64,000 bases of DNA from CAIMUX01 sp964473865. GTDB taxonomy: Bacteria; Eisenbacteria; RBG-16-71-46; CAIMUX01. Each line of letters begins with the position of its first letter. Positions within the stretch are counted from its first letter, which is position 1. The position numbers and the translations under genes are program-made. The notes below the pieces were generated by a model that saw only the letters and a program-made list of their open reading frames with translations, was not told the DNA's origin and made no database searches. Of this stretch, positions 34,337 through 43,751 are shown one piece after another. The DNA is taken from positions 1-64,000 of the forward strand of contig CAYYQN010000008.1 in assembly GCA_964473865.1 (NCBI GenBank), given 5' to 3'.

Positions 34337-35560
34337 ATGAACTCCGCTCCGATCAAACTCCCCCGCATGGCGGCGATGATCCTGGCGGGAGGCCGCGTGG
34401 GCGAGCTTTCCGTGCTCACCCTGCGGCGACCCAAGTCCGCCCTGCCGTTCGGCGGCTACTTCCGCGTCATCGACTTCGCCTTGAGCAACCTCATGCGCGC
34501 CGGCATCAACAACGTCGGCATCCTCTCGCAGTACCGGCCCGGATCCCTCATCGATCACGTCGGTGTCGGCGAGGGATGGGACTTCATCGGGCTCGATCGC
34601 GGAGCCAAGATCCTCCCGCCGTTCCGCGGCGCCGAGGCCTCGGACTGGTACAAGGGGAACGCGGATGCGGTCTACCAGAACCTGAACTACATCCGGGACC
34701 AGCGGGCTGAGGTCGTGCTGATCCTCTCCGGCGACCACATCTACCGGATGGACTACCGGGAACTGGTCCGGACGCATCTCGAGCACGGCGCCGACATGAC
34801 CATCGCTCTGAAGCGGATGGGTCACCACAAACGGTTCGGCTACGCCTCCTTGGACCGCACCGGTCGGGTGCTCGAATACGAGGAGAAGCCTTCGCGGCCG
34901 CGTTCCGACCTGGCAAGCCTCACCATCTATGCCATCAACACGGCGCCCCTGGTGCAGGTGTTGGAGGGCCTGGCCGGCAGCCCACAGGTCGAATTCGGCC
35001 AGGACGTCATCCCCCGGATGCTCGAGGGGTATCGCGTGCATGGGTACGTCTACGACGGCTACTGGGCCTACACGCGCACGGTGAACGCATACTACCAGGC
35101 ACACCTGGACCTTCTGGCCCATCGCATCGACCTCGATGAGTGGGGCGTCCGCACCAATCTGCAGGACGGAAGCGTGACGGAGCAGCCCCCGGCCCGGGTT
35201 GCCGGCTCCGCGGAGGTGCGCAACTCCTACCTGAGCGCAGGCTGCGAGGTCGAGGGAACAGTGATCGGCAGCGTTCTCTCTCCCGGCGTGCGAGTCGCCA
35301 AGGGGGCCCTCGTGGTCAACGCGCTCCTCTTCCACCGCTGCGTCGTAGACGCCGGCGCCACGGTATCCCTGACGATCGCCGACAAGGGGGTCTCTATCGG
35401 CACGAACGCCCGAGTGGGTCCGCCGCCGGAGGATGCGTCCGATCCCGTGGCCGCCATGGCCCGGTGGCCGATCACCCTGCTGGGCAAGGAGTGCCGGGTG
35501 GCGCCGGGAGCGCACGTTGAGCCGGGCAGCGAAATCCACCCGGAGTCGATTCGCACCTGA
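34337..35560 (+). CDS. glgC: ADP-glucose pyrophosphorylase family protein (variant nucleotide motif)
   Basis: 407 aa. A GT-A nucleotidyltransferase domain (about 1-270) is followed by a left-handed beta-helix (about 290-390). It would make ADP-glucose from glucose-1-phosphate and ATP for glycogen. PKSALPFGGYFRVIDFALSNL, GNADAVYQN, LSGDHIYRMDY and EEKP are present. The N-terminal motif reads AGGRVGELSVLTLRRPKS instead of the usual GGxGTRL...RAKP, so the phosphate-loop arginine position differs. Similar variants exist in other bacteria. It is the first gene of a tandem pair, 25 nt upstream of the second, and may be a catalytic variant or a regulatory subunit. Confidence 0.88.
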   Translation: MNSAPIKLPRMAAMILAGGRVGELSVLTLRRPKSALPFGGYFRVIDFALSNLMRAGINNVGILSQYRPGSLIDHVGVGEGWDFIGLDRGAKILPPFRGAEASDWYKGNADAVYQNLNYIRDQRAEVVLILSGDHIYRMDYRELVRTHLEHGADMTIALKRMGHHKRFGYASLDRTGRVLEYEEKPSRPRSDLASLTIYAINTAPLVQVLEGLAGSPQVEFGQDVIPRMLEGYRVHGYVYDGYWAYTRTVNAYYQAHLDLLAHRIDLDEWGVRTNLQDGSVTEQPPARVAGSAEVRNSYLSAGCEVEGTVIGSVLSPGVRVAKGALVVNALLFHRCVVDAGATVSLTIADKGVSIGTNARVGPPPEDASDPVAAMARWPITLLGKECRVAPGAHVEPGSEIHPESIRT

Positions 35561-35585
35561 GGCCCAGGGCCGGGAGAGGCGAGCC

Positions 35586-36935
35586 ATGTACCGCGAGCCG
35601 GGTCACCGCACGACGCTGAACTCCGCTCTGGATCCCGACCGCCGCGCCCTCGACACGCGGCGCAGCCTGGCGATGATCCTCGCCGGAGGGGTCGGAACCC
35701 GGCTCAACGTGCTGGTACGCCATCGCGCCAAGCCGGCCGTTCCTTTCGGCGGCATCTATCGGCTCATCGATTTCCCGCTCAGCAACATCATGAACTCGGG
35801 CCTGGAGCGGGTCGGCATTCTCACCCAGTACCTCCCCTACTCGCTCACGGACCACATCGGCAACGGCTACCCCTGGGGTCTCGTGGGGCGTCAGCGCGAG
35901 GTGCGCATTCTTCCCCCGCATCAGGGAACCCACGGGAGCGACTGGTACCGGGGCACCGCCGACGCGATCTACCGCAACCTGAGCTATATCCATCGCCACG
36001 ATCCGGAGCTGGTGCTGGTTCTGTCCGGGGACCACATCTACCAGATGGACTATGGCCGGATGATCGACCTCCATCTGCGATCCGGGGCCGACGCCACCAT
36101 CGCGGTCCGCAACGTCCGCCTGGAGGAAGCCCACCTCTTCGGCCTCGTGCACGTGGACCCGTCCGGGAGGATCACCGGCTTCGAGGAGAAGCCCGCGCGA
36201 CCCACCTCCACCCTGATCTCGATGGGAATCTATTGCTTCACCACCTCGACCCTGGTCCGCCGGCTGGAACAGATGAAGGAGGAGCACTACGACGACTTCG
36301 GCCACCACGTCTTCCCCGACATGCTGCGCCGGGGCGACCGGCTCTTTGCCTGCCCGGAAGAGGGGTACTGGCAGGATGTGGGAACCGTCAAGTCGTACTT
36401 CGACTCCCACATGGACCTGCTGAATCCGGAGCATCCACTCGACCTGAGACGGTGGCGAGTGCGCTCCAACATGGACGAGTCCCGGATGGGTGACCGCCCG
36501 CCGGCCTGGATCGGGCCGCTGGCGACGCTGCGGCGATCGGTCATCTCCCGCGGCTGCCGCATCGAGGGTACGGTGGAAGACTCCGTCCTCTCGCCCGGCG
36601 TCGTCGTGGAGTCGGGGGCGGAAGTGCGGCGGTCGATCATCATGCACGACACCCGTATCGAGGCGGGAGCCCGGCTCGACACGGTGATCGTGGACAAGGA
36701 CTGCACGGTCGGCCGCGAGACGTTCCTGGGCGGTATTGGCTCTGACTGCGGCAATCAGCTCTACCCGAAGCACCTCGACTCCGGCATCACCCTCATCGGC
36801 AAGGGAGCGCGCCTCCCGCGCAACTCGCGCTTCGGCCGCAATGTGGTCGTCTTCCCCCGTGCCGACCTGGCGGCCGGAGGTCCGATCGAAGTAGAGAGCG
36901 GCGAGACGATCGGCCAGCCCAACGAACCGACCTAG
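35586..36935 (+). CDS. glgC: glucose-1-phosphate adenylyltransferase
   Basis: 449 aa with the canonical MILAGGVGTRLNVLVRHRAKPAVPFGGIYRLIDFPLSN start, LTQYLPYSLTDHIGNG, GTADAIYRNL, LSGDHIYQMDY, FEEKPARP and a C-terminal beta-helix (about 320-430). It supplies ADP-glucose for glycogen synthesis. All the expected catalytic motifs are intact, unlike its upstream neighbour, so this is the safer candidate for the active enzyme. About 25 residues precede the conserved start. GGGAGAGG lies 8 nt before ATG 35586. No glycogen synthase is in the window. Confidence 0.92.
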   Translation: MYREPGHRTTLNSALDPDRRALDTRRSLAMILAGGVGTRLNVLVRHRAKPAVPFGGIYRLIDFPLSNIMNSGLERVGILTQYLPYSLTDHIGNGYPWGLVGRQREVRILPPHQGTHGSDWYRGTADAIYRNLSYIHRHDPELVLVLSGDHIYQMDYGRMIDLHLRSGADATIAVRNVRLEEAHLFGLVHVDPSGRITGFEEKPARPTSTLISMGIYCFTTSTLVRRLEQMKEEHYDDFGHHVFPDMLRRGDRLFACPEEGYWQDVGTVKSYFDSHMDLLNPEHPLDLRRWRVRSNMDESRMGDRPPAWIGPLATLRRSVISRGCRIEGTVEDSVLSPGVVVESGAEVRRSIIMHDTRIEAGARLDTVIVDKDCTVGRETFLGGIGSDCGNQLYPKHLDSGITLIGKGARLPRNSRFGRNVVVFPRADLAAGGPIEVESGETIGQPNEPT

Positions 36936-36962
36936 GGCCGGTCGGTGCGGGCCACCTGCCGA

Positions 36963-36993
36963 GAGGCCGCTTCCCACCCAGGGAAGCGGCCTC
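36963..36993. terminator. strong hairpin between convergent genes, possible bidirectional terminator
   Basis: A 13-bp perfect stem GAGGCCGCTTCCC / GGGAAGCGGCCTC with loop ACCCA, 27 nt after the glgC stop and 28 nt after the stop of the opposite gene. It lacks a clear U-tract on either strand, so terminator function is inferred from position. Confidence 0.55.
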
Positions 36994-37021
36994 CGTTACC
37001 TCCGGGCGCGGCGTTCCGCGG

Positions 37022-39760
37022 TTACTTGACCTGCACGACGCGCACCGTGCGCGATTCCGTGGGCATCACCAGACGAACGTGATACACACCGGCCGCCACC
37101 GGACGTCCCTCGCGGTCGCGGCCATCCCAGGCCACTTCCTGCCATCCCTCCGACCAACGCGGCCCTTCGAGGACGCGCACCGCGCGGCCGGTCGGGTCGT
37201 AGACCTCGAGCCTGGCGTAGGGGGCAGCGGGCGCGTGGTAGCGCAACCGCACGGGACCCGCTGCCGGGTTCGGCCCGGCCGTGAAGCCGGCCGCAGACAA
37301 CCCGCTCGACTCGACGCTCGAGCTGCCTCCGGTCACCGTAAAGGAAGCGGGAGGGGAGTAGAGGCTCCAGAGCGACGCATCGGCCGCGTACGCCCGCCAG
37401 TAGTAGGTCGCGTTGCCCAGATCCGGTGTCACCGTCCAGGAGGTCGTGCCCGCGCCCTCCGGCACTCCGTCGACAGAGGCCACGACCTGCGTCAGCAGCG
37501 CGTCGGAGTAGACACGGAAGCTATAGGTGAGTGGTAGCCCCTCCGGATCGGTCGCATTGGTCACCACGAGGGCCGGACCGGCCGGCTGCTCCCCGGCGCC
37601 GTCCGGCGGCGATAGAACCACGGGCGCCGATGGCGCCTGGTTTTCGCTACCGACGTCGTAGATGAAGACGTCGTCGATCCCCCCTTCCACGATGTCACCG
37701 GTGCCGCTGGAACCGCCCGGATCCGCCGCCTGCACGCGTAGCAGCATCTGCGCGGTGAGCGGAAGCACCTCCTCGAGGTCCACCTGCAGGTCGCGCCAGA
37801 TCGCGGAGTAGTTCACGTCGCCGATCTGCACGAGATTCACCCAGCTGCCCCCGTTGTCGTTGCTGATGTCGATGCGGAAGCCGTCCGTCGCGTCGTCGCC
37901 CGGGTCGCGCTGCCCGTGGAAGTAGTTCAGGTCGAGCCGGGCGTGGACCGCGCCCGACAGGTCGATGACCGGCGACCGCGTGGCGGAGATACCACTGTCG
38001 ACATCGTCCGTGCCGTCCGCGCCGCCCGGGTTCTGGGCGGTAATCCACGCGTAGACGCCCGGGTCCGCCGTGGTGTCGTCCTCCGGCTGGAAGCTCGTGC
38101 CGACCGGATTCACCCGCACAAACGCCCCCAGGGTCGCCGTGTGCGTGGGGTCGGTGTTCCACTCGCTACCCGCCGTCTCGAAGGTGTTCGCATAGAGAGT
38201 CGGGAGCTGCCCCACCGTGAAGGATCGAGTCTCGTCCACCCGGAGCCCGCCGCTCGCTTCCAGCCGCACGGTGAAGGTCACGGCCCGGCCGGCCGGGCAG
38301 CCGGAGGCCACGACCACGTCGAACGGGTCGGAGCTGTTGTCGGCACTGCCCCCGGCGGCGATGTTCCCGAGATCCGACTGGCCGTCGCTGATGGTGACGT
38401 ACGGGTCGTTACTGAAGATCGAGACTCGCGCGTCTCCGGCGCCCACCAAGACGCCGGGGTTGCTCACGCTGGCGACCAGCGAGCAGGACTCACCCGGATC
38501 GAGGCGGGCATTCCCGTCGCCCCCGGTCACCGCCAACGCGTCGAGGGCCAGATAGGCTCCGGCGATCTGGCAGAGGTAGATGTTGCTGTGCAGGTTCTCG
38601 GCGATGAGCCCGTCCCGCTCGGTCGTCAGGGGCCAGAAGTCGCTGCCGCCGATCTCGGTGCTGAAGGAGAAGATCTTGGCGTGCTCGGTGACGGCCCCGT
38701 AGCCCCAGTCCATATTGCCACCGTTGACCGTGTAGAGGAGCTCGGGGGCCTGGCCGACGGAGTAGCCATTCTGGCTCGCCATCTCGTTCCCGACCGCGCG
38801 GAAGATGGCGTCATCCACCGTGTGGGCCGTGGTGTAGCTCCAGGGGATGAGGACCATGCCGGCCACACTGTGGTAGCTCTGCCAGGTGACGAAGCTGTGC
38901 GCGTTGATGAAGGCAGTGAGCCCCGCGACTTCCGGCTCGCTGCGCGCCGACGGGCCGCGATAGGTATCGCTGCAGGGGTCGGTGGAGGAACCGCCGCCGA
39001 CCCACTGGTACGGGTAGTTGCGGTTCAGATCGACGCCGTAGCAGCCGCCGATGTCCGGCCGACGGTTCTTCCGCCACATTCCGCCGCCGTTGGGGTTGGT
39101 CTGCTCGTTGTAGACGAAGCCGTCGACATTCAGCAGCGGCACGAACCAGATCTGGCGGTTGTCGACCAGGAATCGGATCCCGGAGTCGCTCTCGTAGTTC
39201 TCACAGAGATACCGCATGAAGTGGAGGATGTCCTCCACGGTCATGATCTCGCGCGCGTGATGCATCCCGTCGAAGAGGACCTCGGGCTCCGTTTCCTGCA
39301 CGCCCGGGTTGTCGGAGATCTTCATCGCCCAGACCGACCGCAGTTGGCCGGTGGTGGCAATGATCGAGGGCGCCGTGGTCAGGTTCGGATACTCGCTGTG
39401 GAGGAGGTTCATCTCGGCCACGGTCTCGTCGTAGGTGTGCCAGATGCCGTAGTCGCGAGTCCCCTGGTAACGCGCCATATAGTGCGCCTCCAGGTCCGGC
39501 ACCAGGACTTCCACCGCGAATCCCCGATCGCGCAGCTCCTTCGTGAACTCCGGGCGCGACAACAGGATGTACGCGCCGTCGTCGTCGTTCATGAGCTCGA
39601 GGTCCGGGTGGAAGAACAGCTCCGACACCGGCCGGTCCACCGGATAGGGAACGCGAATCTTCTCGTAGACGGCTCCTGCCGGGTCGGGCCAGGCGAGGAC
39701 CAGGATCAGGAGCGCCGGGGCGATGAGCCAGAAGGCACGACGGGAATACCAGCGCGACAT
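37022..39760 (-). CDS. secreted M14 zinc carboxypeptidase with FlgD-like C-terminal domain
   Basis: 912 aa. A signal peptide (about 1-32) precedes the M14 domain (about 105-440). Zinc site HHAREIM (HxxE), YGVDLNRNYPYQW, SYHSV and catalytic Glu in FSFSTEIGGSDFW are all present. Then come a CARDB-like domain (about 440-560), a jelly-roll/MAM-like domain (about 570-740), an FN3-like domain (about 745-840) and a FlgD-type Ig module (GPNPAAGPVRLRYHAP, WDGRDREGRPVAAGVYHVRL). The last is typical of exported proteins in FCB-related phyla. It is a likely extracellular peptidase. ATG 39760 has GGAGGAGG upstream. Confidence 0.92.
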   Translation of the reverse strand: MSRWYSRRAFWLIAPALLILVLAWPDPAGAVYEKIRVPYPVDRPVSELFFHPDLELMNDDDGAYILLSRPEFTKELRDRGFAVEVLVPDLEAHYMARYQGTRDYGIWHTYDETVAEMNLLHSEYPNLTTAPSIIATTGQLRSVWAMKISDNPGVQETEPEVLFDGMHHAREIMTVEDILHFMRYLCENYESDSGIRFLVDNRQIWFVPLLNVDGFVYNEQTNPNGGGMWRKNRRPDIGGCYGVDLNRNYPYQWVGGGSSTDPCSDTYRGPSARSEPEVAGLTAFINAHSFVTWQSYHSVAGMVLIPWSYTTAHTVDDAIFRAVGNEMASQNGYSVGQAPELLYTVNGGNMDWGYGAVTEHAKIFSFSTEIGGSDFWPLTTERDGLIAENLHSNIYLCQIAGAYLALDALAVTGGDGNARLDPGESCSLVASVSNPGVLVGAGDARVSIFSNDPYVTISDGQSDLGNIAAGGSADNSSDPFDVVVASGCPAGRAVTFTVRLEASGGLRVDETRSFTVGQLPTLYANTFETAGSEWNTDPTHTATLGAFVRVNPVGTSFQPEDDTTADPGVYAWITAQNPGGADGTDDVDSGISATRSPVIDLSGAVHARLDLNYFHGQRDPGDDATDGFRIDISNDNGGSWVNLVQIGDVNYSAIWRDLQVDLEEVLPLTAQMLLRVQAADPGGSSGTGDIVEGGIDDVFIYDVGSENQAPSAPVVLSPPDGAGEQPAGPALVVTNATDPEGLPLTYSFRVYSDALLTQVVASVDGVPEGAGTTSWTVTPDLGNATYYWRAYAADASLWSLYSPPASFTVTGGSSSVESSGLSAAGFTAGPNPAAGPVRLRYHAPAAPYARLEVYDPTGRAVRVLEGPRWSEGWQEVAWDGRDREGRPVAAGVYHVRLVMPTESRTVRVVQVK

Positions 39761-39940
39761 GAAATCCTCCTCCACGGAAGCGGGATCTCCCCCGGAGATC
39801 TCAGGCCGAACGGAGGGAAGCGTGGCCCCAGACCACACCGCCAGCCGCCCGGGCGAGCCCCCCGGAACGACCCCGAGCAATGGGAAAGCGCTTCGGATTC
39901 CCCATGGCGGACGAGGGAGGCCGAAAGCGTGTCACACCTA

Positions 39941-39969
39941 ACTATACCCCGTTCGCGCGCGCCTGGCCA
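39941..39969 (-). promoter_or_regulatory. candidate promoter of the secreted carboxypeptidase
   Basis: Minus strand: TGGCCA (39969-39964), 17-nt spacer, TATAGT (39946-39941). The leader is about 170 nt. Confidence 0.45.
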
Positions 39970-40431
39970 TAGCCGCAAGCGCCAGACGCCGTTGTGGAAG
40001 GGCAGCCGACTGCGACAGCAACCGGCGATGAGGTTGCGTGTTGAAGAGACCCACCGACCCGGCGCCGGCCTCCGGCGGTCGCAGCAATGCGCGCCTGGGC
40101 CTGATCCCTCCGACAACCCATTGGGGCAATGCACCTCCGGCGGACACGCCCATCGGGGCCGGCCCTGCGCCACGGCACCGGCCCCCATGGATCGGAACGA
40201 CCCGCCGAGAGGGGCAATCCGCGGCACCCCGGAGATCACTCGCCGCTATGGGGTCCGCATCTCATCACGAGCCTCAGCCGCGGCGCTCGTTTCCTTCTGG
40301 CAGGGGGGGGAAGGCCGCGCGGATGCCGGGCACGCCCGGGCCGGCGGCGGGCTCGCCCCTGTCTCGATGGCTCCCGGGCCCCGGCTTTCGGTCCCCCGGT
40401 CCCCGGCATCCACCCCTGAATCGTGCCCGGG
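39970..40431. other. intergenic region without a recognised gene
   Basis: No open frame here shows family features or a ribosome site. The only structure I see is an inverted repeat GGATGCCGG (40321-40329) / CCGGCATCC (40403-40411) around GC-rich sequence, just past the end of the four-gene operon to the right. It could be a 3' structure of that transcript. Confidence 0.5.
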
Positions 40432-41853
40432 TCAGTCCACGATCCGATAGGAGCGAACCCGCTGCTCCAGTTCCTCCCAGATCTGCCGGGTGGGCAACCC
40501 TCGGACCAGCCCATCGGCGATGAACTTCCCCATATCCATGCAGTGGTCGGAGTTGTTGTAGTTGTACATGCCGATCCGGCCCGTCAGCAGGAGTTGGTCC
40601 ACCTGCCGCAGCCGATCGCTCACGATCTGCATCTTCTCGGCGTACTGCAGGTCGTACCTCGGGTAGAAGTTCCGGCGGCGGATGACCAGGTGACCGCACA
40701 GGTCGCTTTGGGTCGCGATACGGCACGCGGCGAGCCCTTCCATGCACCGCTCGGCCAGCGCGCCATCCTCCGCCTTCCACTCCGCGCTCTCCTCCGTGCA
40801 CGTGAAGTCGCAACACAGGCAGGTCCGGTCGACCGGGCCGAGGTCCGGATTCATCTGCTTCTGTTCGAAGATCCGGCTGAAGATGAACTCGCGTTCGGGG
40901 ACGAACACCCACTGATCCGCCATGGCCAGGGGCTTCTTCAGAAAGAGATAGACCAGGATCAGATGCCGGAACTGCAGCCCCTCCACCGCCCGGTTGAACT
41001 CCTCGTCCGGCCTCGAGAAGATCAGTTGGCCGAGCGTCGAGAGGGGGATGGAGGACACCAGCGTATCGCAGGCGAAGGACCGGGGTTCTCCGCCTACCCG
41101 CGCCGCGACCGACGTGACCCGTCCCTCACCGCGCTCTACGCCGGTGATCTTTGCATCGGTGAGGACCGCGCCGCCCATTTCCGCGATCCGCTCCGCCAGC
41201 ACCTGCGTCAGGTCGCCGAAGCCCTGTCGCGGATAGAAGAAGAACTCGGCGTTGGTCTCGGTGGTCTCCTTCCGAAAGCCCAGCAGCTTCAGAATGACCT
41301 CCAGCCCTCCGGAGGCGGGAACCCGCGTGCGCGCCATCTCGGGGTGCAGTCGCGAGGGATCTCCCCACACCTTGTCCGCCAGCGGCTCGAAGACCAGCCG
41401 GTAGGCGGGACGGCCGAAGCGGCGGACAATGTACTCCTCGTAGGAGCGGGCGGGCCGTCCGGCGGCCAGCCCCCGCGCCACCGCCAGCGCATACCCCAGG
41501 CCCAGGCGCAGACAGACCGCGGGCCCCAGCGCGCGGGCCAGGTTGCCCAGCCGCAACGGATAGTCCACGAGGTGCCCGCGCAGATAGAGCCGATTCCGTT
41601 TGGGAAGCCGCAACAGACGGCCTTCCATCAGTTGCTGGATCTCCTCGAGCACTCCCGGGATCACGGAGTAGAGCTTGTGCGCCCCGTAGTCGAGCACGAA
41701 CCCCTCGTGCCGGAAACTGGCACACAGCCCGCCCACGACCGGAGCACCCTCCAGAACCGTCACTTCGTACCGGCCGGTGCGGGCGAGGAAATAGCCGGCG
41801 GCAAGCCCCCCTACCCCCCCCCCGAGGACCACCACTTTCCGGCTAGGGGGCAA
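40432..41853 (-). CDS. FAD-dependent amine-oxidase-like oxidoreductase
   Basis: 473 aa. Rossmann dinucleotide-binding motif VVVLGGGVGGLAAGY (7-21) and LEGAPVVGGLCAS; GRIGMYNYNNSDHCMDMGK near the C-terminus closes the FAD site. The layout is that of HemY/UDP-galactopyranose mutase-like proteins often found in sugar and lipid clusters; the substrate is unknown. The start is TTG 41853 with GGAGGT 6 nt upstream, and it overlaps the methyltransferase stop by 11 nt. It is the last gene of a four-gene operon. Confidence 0.85.
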   Translation of the reverse strand: MPPSRKVVVLGGGVGGLAAGYFLARTGRYEVTVLEGAPVVGGLCASFRHEGFVLDYGAHKLYSVIPGVLEEIQQLMEGRLLRLPKRNRLYLRGHLVDYPLRLGNLARALGPAVCLRLGLGYALAVARGLAAGRPARSYEEYIVRRFGRPAYRLVFEPLADKVWGDPSRLHPEMARTRVPASGGLEVILKLLGFRKETTETNAEFFFYPRQGFGDLTQVLAERIAEMGGAVLTDAKITGVERGEGRVTSVAARVGGEPRSFACDTLVSSIPLSTLGQLIFSRPDEEFNRAVEGLQFRHLILVYLFLKKPLAMADQWVFVPEREFIFSRIFEQKQMNPDLGPVDRTCLCCDFTCTEESAEWKAEDGALAERCMEGLAACRIATQSDLCGHLVIRRRNFYPRYDLQYAEKMQIVSDRLRQVDQLLLTGRIGMYNYNNSDHCMDMGKFIADGLVRGLPTRQIWEELEQRVRSYRIVD

Positions 41854-42805
41854 GCGGCACCTCCGGCCCCGCCGCGGTCGTCGGCCGCGCGAGGACCAGG
41901 ATCTGCCCCATCCAGTAGGGAATCTGGAGGTGCCCCAGATGCAGGGCGTTCGTCACCCGGGTCCCCAGACGCGAGAGCCACGGCAGGTATGGCCGCATGC
42001 GAAAGAAGATGTAGCCCAGCTCCAGGCTCTGCCAGTGCCACCGGTGCCGGAACATGCCAAACCCGGCCTGGGCCAGCATCTGCTCCGTGGTGGCGAGATT
42101 GAAGTAGTACAGGTGCACCGACAGCAGGAAGACCCACCGGCGCCCCATCAGCCGCGAGACGAGCGAATCGATGTCGGGGTAGTTGACGACCAGCAAGCCG
42201 TCGGGCTTCACCAGGCGGCGGCACTCGCGGAGCACCGCCTTCGGGTCGGGGGTGTGCTCGAGGACATCCCACAGGGTGACCACATCGAAGGAAGCGTCCG
42301 GCAGTTGCAGATCGAAGACCGTGCCGGGGCGAATGGTGATCCCGTAGTGCCGGCTGCCCCACTCGGACAGCCAGCGATTGGGCTCGCAGCCCATCACCTC
42401 CCAGCCGCGCCGTTGCGCCACTCCGAGGAAGGAGCCTCCGGCAGTGCCGATGTCCAGGAGCCGGCCCTTCCGGGGACGGACGCGCTCGATGAGATCCAGG
42501 CAGCCGGAGAAGGTCCGCTCGCGGCCCTCCACCTGCGAGACGAATCGCTCATCCGTGCCCGCTCCGTATCCCTCCAGGATCAGGTCCTGGCGCAGGCGCG
42601 GACTCAGGTACTGCAATCCGCAGCGCCGGCAACGCACGAGCCGATCCACCAGGATCTCGTCGCCGGAGGCGCGAAACGCCTGGGCAATCTCGCCCGGCTG
42701 CGCCGAATCGTAGCGCGGCGGGTAGACCTCTTCGGCGTCGTCCGCGCCGCAGAGGTTGCAGGTCACGGCCTCCAGCAGACTCTGATAGCCCCCGGCCTCA
42801 GACAT
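41843..42805 (-). CDS. SAM-dependent methyltransferase with N-terminal zinc ribbon
   Basis: 320 aa. An N-terminal zinc-ribbon-like set C16/C19 and C59/C62 is followed by a class I methyltransferase core: LLDIGTAGGSF (115-125), DVVTLWDVLEHTPDP, LVKPDGLLVV. This arrangement is common in sugar- or lipid-modifying methyltransferases. The C-terminal about 90 residues are hydrophobic and aromatic-rich (YLPWLSRLGTRVTNALHL), suggesting membrane association. ATG 42805 overlaps the GT2 stop by 8 nt and has GGGGAG upstream. Confidence 0.87.
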   Translation of the reverse strand: MSEAGGYQSLLEAVTCNLCGADDAEEVYPPRYDSAQPGEIAQAFRASGDEILVDRLVRCRRCGLQYLSPRLRQDLILEGYGAGTDERFVSQVEGRERTFSGCLDLIERVRPRKGRLLDIGTAGGSFLGVAQRRGWEVMGCEPNRWLSEWGSRHYGITIRPGTVFDLQLPDASFDVVTLWDVLEHTPDPKAVLRECRRLVKPDGLLVVNYPDIDSLVSRLMGRRWVFLLSVHLYYFNLATTEQMLAQAGFGMFRHRWHWQSLELGYIFFRMRPYLPWLSRLGTRVTNALHLGHLQIPYWMGQILVLARPTTAAGPEVPLAP

Positions 42806-43751
42806 CCCGCTCCCCTCTTCTCTTCCCTCGGTGCAACAGCTGGTGCGTCTCTCGATAGCGTGTGTTGATGGCGTTCAGGATCAGTCCGATGCCGAAGGTC
42901 AGGACTCCCAACGGGGCGAAGAGCAGGACGATGGCGGCGAGCACCGAGGTCGGCAGGCTCGCGATCCCACCATAGGCGAGCAGGCGGAGTGTCAGGGCGA
43001 CGAACGCCACCAGCGAGCAGAGAAGACCGACGAATCCGAAGAGCCGCAGGGGATGCAGGTCCCGCAGGAGCATGCCGGCGGTCAACATGATGCGATAGCC
43101 ATCGTGAAATGACCGAAGCTTGGACTGGCTCCCGGCCGGACGGCTCCGGTAGGAGATCGGAATCTCGGTGATGGCGAGTCCTTCGGTCAGGGCCCGCAGC
43201 GTCAGCTCGGTCTCGGTTTCGAATCCCGGCGTCAAGACCGGCACCGACTCCACGAACCGCCGGCTGAACACCCGGTACCCGGAGAGGAGGTCCACGCACG
43301 CGGTGCGAAACATCAGGTTGACGGCGAAGACGATCAACCGGTTGCCGAACTGATGCAGCTGGCGCAACGAGCCGGCGGAGGCGCGGTGCAGCCGGTTGCC
43401 CACCACCATGTCCGCCTCGCGCCGCAGGATCGGCGCCAGGAGTGCCGGCGCGTCCTCGGCGAGGTAGGTGTCATCGCCGTCCACGACGATGAGGGCGTCG
43501 GCCGCGATCGTGTCCAGGATCGCTCGCATCACGTGGCCCTTGCCCTGCGCGTGAACCCGATGCACGGTCGCGCCCGCGCCCTCCGCCGCCGCGGCGCTGC
43601 CGTCGGTGGAGTTGTTGTCGAAGACATGGATTGCCGCGTCCGGCAACGCGGTGCCGAAGTCGCGCACGACCTTGGCGATCGTGATCACCTCGTTGAAGCA
43701 GGGGATCGCGACCGCAACCGTCAGCTTCTCGGCGCCCGGAAGTCCAGCCAT
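42798..43751 (-). CDS. GT2 glycosyltransferase, polyprenyl-phosphate sugar synthase type
   Basis: 317 aa. GT-A domain with AVAIPCFNEVITIAKVVRDF, FDNNSTDGS, the DGDDTY metal motif and GNRLHR. YRSRPAGSQSKLRSFHDG is the usual region before the membrane part. Two hydrophobic segments lie at about 235-300. The family transfers a sugar from a nucleotide donor to a polyprenyl phosphate. ATG 43751 lies 31 nt inside the radical SAM gene, so translation is coupled; its own ribosome site is weak. Confidence 0.88.
   Translation of the reverse strand: MAGLPGAEKLTVAVAIPCFNEVITIAKVVRDFGTALPDAAIHVFDNNSTDGSAAAAEGAGATVHRVHAQGKGHVMRAILDTIAADALIVVDGDDTYLAEDAPALLAPILRREADMVVGNRLHRASAGSLRQLHQFGNRLIVFAVNLMFRTACVDLLSGYRVFSRRFVESVPVLTPGFETETELTLRALTEGLAITEIPISYRSRPAGSQSKLRSFHDGYRIMLTAGMLLRDLHPLRLFGFVGLLCSLVAFVALTLRLLAYGGIASLPTSVLAAIVLLFAPLGVLTFGIGLILNAINTRYRETHQLLHRGKRRGERDV

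Noticed and set aside
36963..36993. Certain rho-independent terminator after the second glgC
   Set aside because: The 13-bp stem is strong, but neither strand has a U-tract after it. It is listed only as a possible terminator.
39970..40431. Possible small genes in the gap left of the four-gene operon
   Set aside because: Open frames on both strands are Arg/Pro-rich, lack ribosome sites and match no family that I recognise.
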